A stretch of 19,808 bases of DNA, taken from positions 1 to 19,808 of the forward strand of contig CAJWIB010000011.1 of the NCBI GenBank assembly GCA_913041095.1, written 5' to 3'. Below, piece by piece: positions 14,654 to 19,808 of the stretch. This DNA comes from an uncultured Rhodospirillaceae bacterium (GTDB lineage Bacteria; Pseudomonadota; Alphaproteobacteria; Rhodospirillales; UBA2165). The notes under the pieces were generated by a model. It did not search any database. It was not told where the DNA came from and saw only the letters and a list, made by a program, of their open reading frames with translations. Every line of letters starts with the position of its first letter. Within the stretch, counting starts at the first letter, position 1. A program made the position numbers and the translations under genes.

Positions 14654-15502
14654 TCAACACCCTTTGTATTTCTTACGAACACATTCACGGGCAAGTCGTT
14701 GAGCAGTTTCAATCTGGTTTGAGTTCATCCGTTTCGCAACGATGTCTCCGTTTTCAGATGCGTTCTTAATTTTCCCAGATGATGCGGCAATGTTGTACCA
14801 CATATGAGCACGGATATAGTTTTGTAAAACACCTCGTCCATTGTCGTACATTGTACCCAGATTGTACTGGGCATAGGCATTCCCCTGTTCAGCACCAAGT
14901 CTGTACCACTTCAACGCAGTCTTATAGTCTTGTAGAACACCTTTTCCTTGGTCGTACACAAAACCCAGATTGTTCTGGGCACGGGCATCACCCTGTTTGA
15001 CAGCAAGTCTGAACCACTTCAGGGCATTCTTATAATCCTTTGGAACACCTTGTCCTTTGAAATACATCAAACCCAAATTGGTCTGGGCACGGGCATTCCC
15101 CTGTTCGGCAGCAAGTCTGAACCATTTCACCGCAGTCTTATCGTCCTGGGTAACACCTCGTCCTTTGAAATACATAAAACCTAGACTGGACTGGGCATCG
15201 GCATCCCTCTGTTCGGCAGCAAGTCTGTACCACTTCACCGCAGTCTCATCGTTCTGTGGAACACCTTGTCCGTGTTCGTACATCCCACCCAGATTTTTCT
15301 GGGCATTTATTACATCTTCTTTGGAATAAAAGAGTGATAAAACACCTTTGTTTTCAGCAAGAGGTGTCCATTCACGCAGGGCAGTTGCGTAGTCTTTCTT
15401 GTTGTATGCGTCTAAACCCTTCTGAAAGTCAGCACTCCACCCCTCTGTTGAGGACAACAACAGGAGTGCAAAACCCATCAGAACTGGCAGCAGTCGTTTC
15501 AT
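14654..15502 (-). CDS. Exported Sel1-like repeat protein
   Basis: The chosen start is ATG 15502, giving 282 residues with a signal peptide (MKRLLPVLMGFALLLLSS, then TEGWSA). An upstream in-frame start at 15598 would put 32 poorly structured residues before it. After DFQKGLDAYNKKDYATALRE, five 36-residue Sel1 units follow. Typical unit parts are AQTNLGLMYFKGQGV, then DYKNALKWFRLAVKQGDA. The C-terminus ends ETAQRLARECVRKKYKGC. Sel1 repeats form a helical solenoid used for protein binding; the periplasmic partner is unknown, with the co-transcribed Adhesin_E-like protein an obvious candidate. A TATAAT extended -10 element lies 6 nt before the ATG and no ribosome site is visible, suggesting a leaderless mRNA. 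It lies inside the inserted block. Confidence 0.88.
   Translation of the reverse strand: MKRLLPVLMGFALLLLSSTEGWSADFQKGLDAYNKKDYATALREWTPLAENKGVLSLFYSKEDVINAQKNLGGMYEHGQGVPQNDETAVKWYRLAAEQRDADAQSSLGFMYFKGRGVTQDDKTAVKWFRLAAEQGNARAQTNLGLMYFKGQGVPKDYKNALKWFRLAVKQGDARAQNNLGFVYDQGKGVLQDYKTALKWYRLGAEQGNAYAQYNLGTMYDNGRGVLQNYIRAHMWYNIAASSGKIKNASENGDIVAKRMNSNQIETAQRLARECVRKKYKGC
14835..15300 (-). repeat. 108-bp tandem repeats encoding Sel1 units
   Basis: The Sel1 units are similar at DNA level as well as protein level, with a 108-bp period. Recurring strings on the + strand include CTGGGCACGGGCAT, CGGCAGCAAGTCTG and CTTTGAAATACAT. Such repeats can gain or lose units by recombination. Boundaries are approximate. 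Confidence 0.7.
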
Positions 15503-15517
15503 TCTGTGATTATAACA
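15503..15517 (-). promoter_or_regulatory. Extended -10 promoter abutting the Sel1 gene start
   Basis: On the minus strand TGTTATAAT precedes CACAGA and the ATG at 15502. The TG one base before a perfect TATAAT is an extended -10 element, which would make the absence of a -35 box acceptable. The predicted start falls at or next to the A of ATG, leaving no leader. Confidence 0.5.
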
Positions 15518-15618
15518 GAGAATTGGTGGGAGTGGGATAGTTGTGGAATTGAAGTTAGTTGGTGGGTCAAGTAATATATTAAAATCGTTTATTTTCAATT
15601 ACTTATAAACTATACATT

Positions 15619-15628
15619 GGTTTCTGAG
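15619..15628 (+). repeat. Right copy of 10-bp direct repeat flanking the insertion
   Basis: GGTTTCTGAG is identical to 14087-14096. The bases just outside differ on each side, so the identity is confined to these 10 bp. Confidence 0.75.
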
Positions 15629-15999
15629 ACCTACCGGAAGGGCCGGGTCTTGCTGGCTGGTGATTCCGCTCACGTCAACAACTTGCTTGGCGGTATGGGT
15701 ATGAATGGCGGCCTTCATGATGGCGTCAATGCGGCAGAAAAATTCATTCAAATATTGAACCATGGTTCCAGTGAGGATTTGCTGAACCTCTACAACCGAC
15801 AACGGCAGCTAATTGCAATTGAATACGTGCAGGCGCAAACGATCCACAACAAAAAAACATGGAAAAAAAAGACCCAGCCGTCAGGTAAAAGCATCTGGAT
15901 GAAATCCGGGAAATCCAGGATAATCCGGAAAGATAACTTGAGCTCATGATGCAAGTTTCGATGATCAACTCGATCAACAAATCAAAGGCGATTATTTAA
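15620..15999 (+). pseudogene. FAD-dependent aromatic monooxygenase remnant, right piece
   Basis: The piece resumes VSETYRKGRVLLAGDSAHVN, then NLLGGMGMNGGLHDGVNAAE, the GD-type second FAD motif of flavoprotein ring hydroxylases, and runs to EYVQAQTIHNKKTWK. At the A-run near 15860-15868 the frame is lost. The expected continuation is in another frame: DPAVR-stop-KHLDEIREIQDNPER-stop-LELMMQVSMINSINKSKAII, ending at TAA 15997-15999. So besides the insertion and the lost 5' part there are a frameshift and two in-frame stops. The end overlaps the convergent GMC oxidoreductase end by 2-3 nt. The original enzyme probably hydroxylated an aromatic or related ring. Confidence 0.8.
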
Positions 16000-17615
16000 G
16001 CTGAAGCCTGATTAACTAAATCAGCTGCTTTTTCGGCGATCATAAGTACTGGCGCGTGGATATTGCCGCTGATCAGATCTGGCATAACCGAGGCATCAGC
16101 GACCCGCAACCTCTCGACACTCCGAACTTTTAGCTCGGCGTCAACCACCGAGCTTTCATCACTGCCCATGCGGCAGGTGCCACAAGGATGATGGACCGTC
16201 ACACCGGTCGCCCGGATATGGGCGTCAATTTGATTATCTGTTTTCATATCTGCGCCGGGCAGAAATTCTTCGCCGCGATAGTCACCCAGCGCCGATTGTC
16301 CAGACAATTCACGGCACAGTTTAAAACCTTCACGCAACAGCCACCGGTCTTGTTCAGTCGCCAGAAAATTCTGTCTGAGGTGCATTAGTTTTTTCGGATC
16401 GGCTGAAACCAGCTTCAAACTGCCCCGGCTTTCGGGATGCAGCAACACAGCCCGGCAGCCAAAACCGTCGCGCCACACCGGCTTAATCCCCGAAAACCAC
16501 GGATGGGCGTTGATCGGTGCACCATGAAACAAAAGTTGAATATCAGGCACATCGGATTCTGGGTCTATTTTGGTAAATCCGGTCAGCCCGCCAGGAAAGT
16601 CTACAGCACTGCCTTTGCCGAAGAAGTAAGTTGTCAGCATATTGATGGCGAGCCGGTCATAGCGCGCTTTAGCAACAAACGGTCCCGGCTGTTTACGATG
16701 ATAAGCCACGCCAGCTGACATGTGATCCTGCAAATTTTGGCCTACTTCCGGTGCATCGGTAACGACATCCAGCCCATGCTTACGTAGTTGGTCCGCTGGC
16801 CCAATACCGGACAACATCAACAAATGCGGCGAATTAAGCGCGCCTGTCGCGACAATGACTTCTTGCTCAGCCCTGATGCTTTGCAACTGACCATTTAGAC
16901 CGGCCAGCTTAACCCCAATGGCACGATTGTTTTCGATCACCAATTTTGTCACAAACTGCTTGAGTTTGAGCGTTAAGTTCGGGCGCTTTAGGGCTGGCCG
17001 AAGGTAGGCATCGGCGGCGCTAAAACGGCGGCCATTGACGATGTTTTGCTGGGTGCGGGCGAGACCGAACTGATTTTCGCCATTGTAATCCACCGTCCGG
17101 CCAAACCCCATTTGATCGGCAGCCCTCAGATAAGCATCAAACATCGGATCGCGATAGGTGCTGGGTCGGATTTTAAACGGGCCATCACCACCGCGGTATT
17201 CATCTTCACCGCCCGACCAGCTTTCACCGCGTTTGAAATAGGGCAATACATCATCGTAGCCCCAGTGATCCAGGCCAGTTTTCTTCCAGCGTTCAAAATC
17301 ACCCGGATTGCCGCGCACATAGGTCATCGCATTTATTGACGAGCAGCCGCCGAGAACTTTGCCGCGTACGCATTCAATTTCACGGTTATCCATATGCGGT
17401 TCTGGCCGAGTATCATAGCCCCAGTCATGACGCCTGTTTTGAACAAACTTTAGCCAGACCAAGGGAATTTTGATCATCGGATCACGGTCAGCGGGGCCGG
17501 CTTCAATCAACAGCACCCGTTGATCTGGATTTTTGCTTAAGCGATTGGCAAGGACGCAACCGGCGGAACCGGCACCAATGATGATGTAGTCAAAAGATGG
17601 CGCACCCGATTTCAC
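15996..17615 (-). CDS. GMC-family FAD oxidoreductase (choline dehydrogenase-like)
   Basis: The 539-residue enzyme begins with the FAD-binding DYIIIGAGSAGCVLANRLS, followed by LLIEAGPAD. The GMC signatures are GKVLGGCSSINAMTYVRG and ATGALNSPHLLMLSGIGPAD. The C-terminal part has VHHPCGTCRMG with catalytic His476 and SGNIHAPVLMIAEKAADL with a second His520 in the active-site pair. The family oxidises alcohols to aldehydes or ketones with quinone, an electron-transfer protein or oxygen as acceptor. Annotation as choline dehydrogenase would be over-specific: many such proteins act on aliphatic or polyether alcohols. The start is GTG 17615, 17 nt after the thiolase stop, with a weak GGTGG upstream. 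It forms an operon with the thiolase. Confidence 0.92.
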   Translation of the reverse strand: MKSGAPSFDYIIIGAGSAGCVLANRLSKNPDQRVLLIEAGPADRDPMIKIPLVWLKFVQNRRHDWGYDTRPEPHMDNREIECVRGKVLGGCSSINAMTYVRGNPGDFERWKKTGLDHWGYDDVLPYFKRGESWSGGEDEYRGGDGPFKIRPSTYRDPMFDAYLRAADQMGFGRTVDYNGENQFGLARTQQNIVNGRRFSAADAYLRPALKRPNLTLKLKQFVTKLVIENNRAIGVKLAGLNGQLQSIRAEQEVIVATGALNSPHLLMLSGIGPADQLRKHGLDVVTDAPEVGQNLQDHMSAGVAYHRKQPGPFVAKARYDRLAINMLTTYFFGKGSAVDFPGGLTGFTKIDPESDVPDIQLLFHGAPINAHPWFSGIKPVWRDGFGCRAVLLHPESRGSLKLVSADPKKLMHLRQNFLATEQDRWLLREGFKLCRELSGQSALGDYRGEEFLPGADMKTDNQIDAHIRATGVTVHHPCGTCRMGSDESSVVDAELKVRSVERLRVADASVMPDLISGNIHAPVLMIAEKAADLVNQASA

Positions 17616-17632
17616 TAATCACCACCCACCAT

Positions 17633-18838
17633 TTACTTATCGCCGACTTCGATAACTATGGCCATGCCAGTATCGCCTGCAGCACAGCCGGTAAACATAG
17701 CATTGCCACCGCCTTTGATGACCATCTCCTCGATCAGCTCAATGACACCGCGAACACCCATCGGCGCCTGTGGATGACCCCAAACCAGCGTGCAGCCGTA
17801 ATTGTTCATCTTGTTGATGTCATAGCCGGTTTCTTTGACAAAGTAGGCATCGTTGACGGCGAATGGATTGTGGGTTTTGATCGCCTCAATATCGTCTAGC
17901 TTCAAACCTGCACTTTCAAGCGCACGATGAACAGCAGGCACCGGCGCTTCCGGCATATAGCCATTGGCAGCGCGGGCCATGCCGAAACCCTTTATTTTCA
18001 CCACAATATTTTTGTCGCTGCTAAATTCAGCGGCTTTTTCCGGCGTCGTCACAATCATGCAGGCATTGCCATCGGTTGGATGGGTTTGACCGCCATAGGT
18101 CACCGTGCCCTCCGGTAAAACGGGTTTCAAGGAGGCAAGTTTTTCCGGATTGGATTTAAAGACGCCTTCGTCACCGTCCATTGTACCCACGGTTTTTTTA
18201 AAATTCGCTGATGGCACATCGAACGGCAAAGTCATAAATTTTTTCAAAAAAGCAGAATCGTCAGCCAGCGCCATTTGATACTGTTCCTGGCGTAGCAGCA
18301 CAATTTCATGCTGCTCTTCAGTGGTGATTTGGCTTTTCTTGGCAACGTTTTCGGCTGTTTGCAACATCGAGTGGCCGCCGAGTGCATCGCATTGCATGTT
18401 ATCGACAGTGAGATTTTCGTGAACCCCTGTACCGCCAATCCCCGAAGGTGCCGGATAATAAAGCTGCGGACCATTGGAAACCCGATCAACCGTAGCGACG
18501 AGTGCCACACCAGACATTTCAGCCTCAACAGATTGCGTCGCATCCAAAATACAGCGCACGCCGGTCGCACAAACTTGCGAAATTGTCGGGCCACCGACAT
18601 CCGGCGCACCGATCAAGCCAGTGAACCAAGGCAAACCATGAAAGGATTGGTGCTGCGGCACGGTAAGACCGAGTGTCGCGTAGTCAAAAGCTTCCGGGCT
18701 GATATCACGTTTGGCGAGCTCGGCTTTAGCGACATGGGCGCCAAATTTTATACTGTGGAGATGAGATAAGGTGCCCTGCCATTTGGCAAAAGGCGTTGAC
18801 CAATAAGCCCCATAGGGGATTTGTGCGGTAAAAGACAT
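17633..18838 (-). CDS. Thiolase family protein
   Basis: The 401-residue protein carries Cys90 in SQVCATG (acylated nucleophile), His355 in WGHPQAPMG, and Cys385 in FTGCAAGDTG (second catalytic Cys), so a complete thiolase set is present. The usual NEAFA motif is replaced by HNPFAVND (His323-Asn324), and the CxGGG loop by CAAGD. These variants suggest a divergent thiolase subgroup, not classical acetyl-CoA acetyltransferase. The expected reaction is CoA-dependent cleavage of a 3-ketoacyl-CoA or its reverse. The ATG at 18838 has AGGA about 9 nt upstream. The GMC oxidoreductase follows 17 nt downstream, which points to a joint pathway for an alcohol or hydroxy-acid side chain. That pathway is inference. 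Confidence 0.9.
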   Translation of the reverse strand: MSFTAQIPYGAYWSTPFAKWQGTLSHLHSIKFGAHVAKAELAKRDISPEAFDYATLGLTVPQHQSFHGLPWFTGLIGAPDVGGPTISQVCATGVRCILDATQSVEAEMSGVALVATVDRVSNGPQLYYPAPSGIGGTGVHENLTVDNMQCDALGGHSMLQTAENVAKKSQITTEEQHEIVLLRQEQYQMALADDSAFLKKFMTLPFDVPSANFKKTVGTMDGDEGVFKSNPEKLASLKPVLPEGTVTYGGQTHPTDGNACMIVTTPEKAAEFSSDKNIVVKIKGFGMARAANGYMPEAPVPAVHRALESAGLKLDDIEAIKTHNPFAVNDAYFVKETGYDINKMNNYGCTLVWGHPQAPMGVRGVIELIEEMVIKGGGNAMFTGCAAGDTGMAIVIEVGDK

Positions 18839-18917
18839 TGAGATTATCCTGGTGCTGTAAGTTTTTCTTAAAGATAAAGCTTGTCCGGCTTACAAACAAT
18901 CACATTTGATGTTCCAA

Positions 18918-19808
18918 TTAAGCCGCGTAGGTCTCCTGATAAATGGATTTTGCCCAGCCGCGACCGCCGCGTTCGGCACCGGCTTCTTGCTCTTCACCCT
19001 GGAGCCATTCGCGCACGGGAATATAAAATCCGGTTTTAGGCCGATTTAAAACATTTTCCGGCAGTGCTGTTGCTGGGCTTCGCGCCATATCAATTTTATT
19101 GTATCCGCACGCCGCGAGCTTGGTAAATAGAGTAGCGTCAACCAAAGGAGTACGAATTTCCAATGAATGCGCCATACCGGCCCAATCTGAATCTCTGAGC
19201 AGTTGATTTCGCATATACCAGGCACTTTCCAGAAGCGAGACTTTATTGATAGGGTTTATAATCCCAGTTACCGTCAGGTTGAGGTTATTAAATAAATTCA
19301 GATCCCGCCAGCCGTCGCGCACCAAATCCGTATCCAGAAATTGGGGTAGCTCCCAGGGCAGAAACAATCCGCGCCGCAACAAATAGGCCGAACCATAATC
19401 GGCTGAATATTCAAACAGAGAAGCATATTTGGGTGAGGTTAAATGCCGCAACAAGGAGCCGCTCAACACACGAAAACCTGCACCCAAAACCCTGATACCT
19501 GGTACCCAGCCGAGCCTGCTTACCAGTGACGGAATTTGCCGAAAGGAATCATAGCCGCCAAACAACTCATCCCCGCCCAAACCCGACAAAGCAACTTTTA
19601 ACCCCATATCGGCTGCTTCCTTGGCGACGAAATAAGTGTTTACGCCATCGATGGATGGTTGATCCATCGCCGCCAATAGCTTTTTCTTATCGGTGTGAAA
19701 ATCGTTACCCTTGACGGTGCGCGTTTGGTGACGGGTGTCGTAGCGGGTGGCAATCTCAGCAGCGAGCGGTGCCTCATCCAAGGGCCCATCGAAAAACTCA
19801 TCAAAGCG
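18918..19808 (-). CDS. Asparagine synthase (glutamine-hydrolysing) family protein, C-terminal part; runs off the right edge
   Basis: The frame is open to the window edge (the last codons read RFDEFFDGPLDEAP), so the N-terminal glutaminase domain lies outside. What is visible is the synthetase domain: MDQPSIDGVNTYFVAKEAAD, then VALSGLGGDELFGGYDSFRQ with the ATP-pyrophosphatase-type signature. DWAGMAHSLEIRTPLVDATL and NRPKTGFYIPVREWLQG are also conserved. It ends YQETYAA at 18918. Members of this group found beside polysaccharide genes often amidate sugar acids or similar, and do not always make free asparagine. The 79-nt gap to the thiolase gene (18839-18917) contains no gene; whether they share a transcript is unclear. 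Confidence 0.9.
   Translation of the reverse strand, partial: RFDEFFDGPLDEAPLAAEIATRYDTRHQTRTVKGNDFHTDKKKLLAAMDQPSIDGVNTYFVAKEAADMGLKVALSGLGGDELFGGYDSFRQIPSLVSRLGWVPGIRVLGAGFRVLSGSLLRHLTSPKYASLFEYSADYGSAYLLRRGLFLPWELPQFLDTDLVRDGWRDLNLFNNLNLTVTGIINPINKVSLLESAWYMRNQLLRDSDWAGMAHSLEIRTPLVDATLFTKLAACGYNKIDMARSPATALPENVLNRPKTGFYIPVREWLQGEEQEAGAERGGRGWAKSIYQETYAA

Larger units (their letters stand above)
14097..15618. mobile_element. 1,522-bp insertion without a transposase, carrying Sel1-repeat and Adhesin_E-like genes
   Basis: This block interrupts the monooxygenase pseudogene exactly between codons that are adjacent in the reconstructed protein (VSE / TYRKG). Both sides carry GGTTTCTGAG. Inside are only two genes, both on the minus strand, with AT-rich margins of about 160 bp (left) and 116 bp (right). 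No transposase, integrase or recombinase frame is present. The outer 30 bp of the two ends show no convincing terminal inverted repeat (left TCCGTTGTTTTAATACTAAC; right, reversed, AATGTATAGTTTATAAGTAA). It may be a non-autonomous cargo cassette moved in trans, or a site-specific integration. The insertion itself is well supported; the mechanism is not. Confidence 0.7.

Noticed and set aside
14835..15300. Regular repeats considered as a CRISPR array
   Set aside because: The 108-bp period is continuous coding sequence with no alternating repeat and unique spacer.
14779..15329. Plus-strand frames with repeated H-T-Q-N-P-D-C-type units
   Set aside because: The repetition is the reverse complement of the Sel1-coding 108-bp repeats, which match a known family on the minus strand.
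14097..15618. Terminal inverted repeats at the insertion ends
   Set aside because: Left TCCGTTGTTTTAATA and right (reversed) AATGTATAGTTTATA do not match; only generic AT-rich similarity is seen further in.
18856..18894. TGTAAG / CTTACA inverted repeat upstream of the thiolase gene
   Set aside because: Only six bases per arm with 27 bp between them; too weak to support an operator or terminator.

Overview
The window looks like a piece of an alphaproteobacterial chromosome, probably a marine Rhodospirillales-like organism. That assignment is an inference from gene families: a TAXI-type TRAP transporter with fused permease, family III CoA-transferase, HMG-CoA lyase-like enzyme, FCD-type GntR regulator, PRK08162-type acyl-CoA synthetase and GMC oxidoreductase. 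Base composition is moderate across the catabolic genes and visibly AT-richer at the left end (about 1-2150) and in the large intergenic regions. No rRNA, tRNA, CRISPR array or transposase gene was seen.

Layout. 1-2150: an AT-rich, probably acquired piece with a membrane-anchored SGNH/GDSL-hydrolase-like gene broken by one in-frame stop, then a SAM methyltransferase. 2161-2931 (-): glutathione S-transferase. 3064-5322 (+): acyl-CoA synthetase plus isochorismatase-family amidohydrolase. 5356-7650 (-): family III CoA-transferase, HMG-CoA lyase-like enzyme and a translationally coupled 52-codon stub matching the C-terminus of an Asp/Glu racemase / maleate isomerase. 7651-8080: an AT-rich divergent control region with two identical operator-like palindromes. 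8081-10956 (+): TAXI-TRAP binding protein and fused permease. 10991-12142 (-): acyl-CoA dehydrogenase. 12289-13011 (+): a maleate isomerase-like pseudogene with at least four lesions. 13035-13664 (-): GntR/FCD regulator. 13968-15999: an aromatic-ring FAD monooxygenase pseudogene split by a 1,522-bp insertion that carries a Sel1-repeat gene and an Adhesin_E-like gene, bounded by a 10-bp direct repeat. 15996-18838 (-): thiolase and GMC oxidoreductase. 18918 to the right edge (-): C-terminal part of an asparagine synthase.

How the genes may work together (inference): the TRAP system imports an organic acid. A CoA-transferase or synthetase activates it, and the acyl-CoA dehydrogenase, HMG-CoA lyase-like enzyme and thiolase degrade the acyl-CoA. 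The GntR regulator probably controls its own gene and the CoA-transferase/TRAP divergon, because near-identical ATTGT-n2-ACAAT palindromes occur in both regions. The pathway appears partly eroded: two enzyme genes are pseudogenes and a third racemase-family gene survives only as a stub.

The most interesting structure is the 1,522-bp, transposase-less two-gene cassette at 14097-15618. The host reading frame resumes exactly across it, and GGTTTCTGAG is repeated at both edges.
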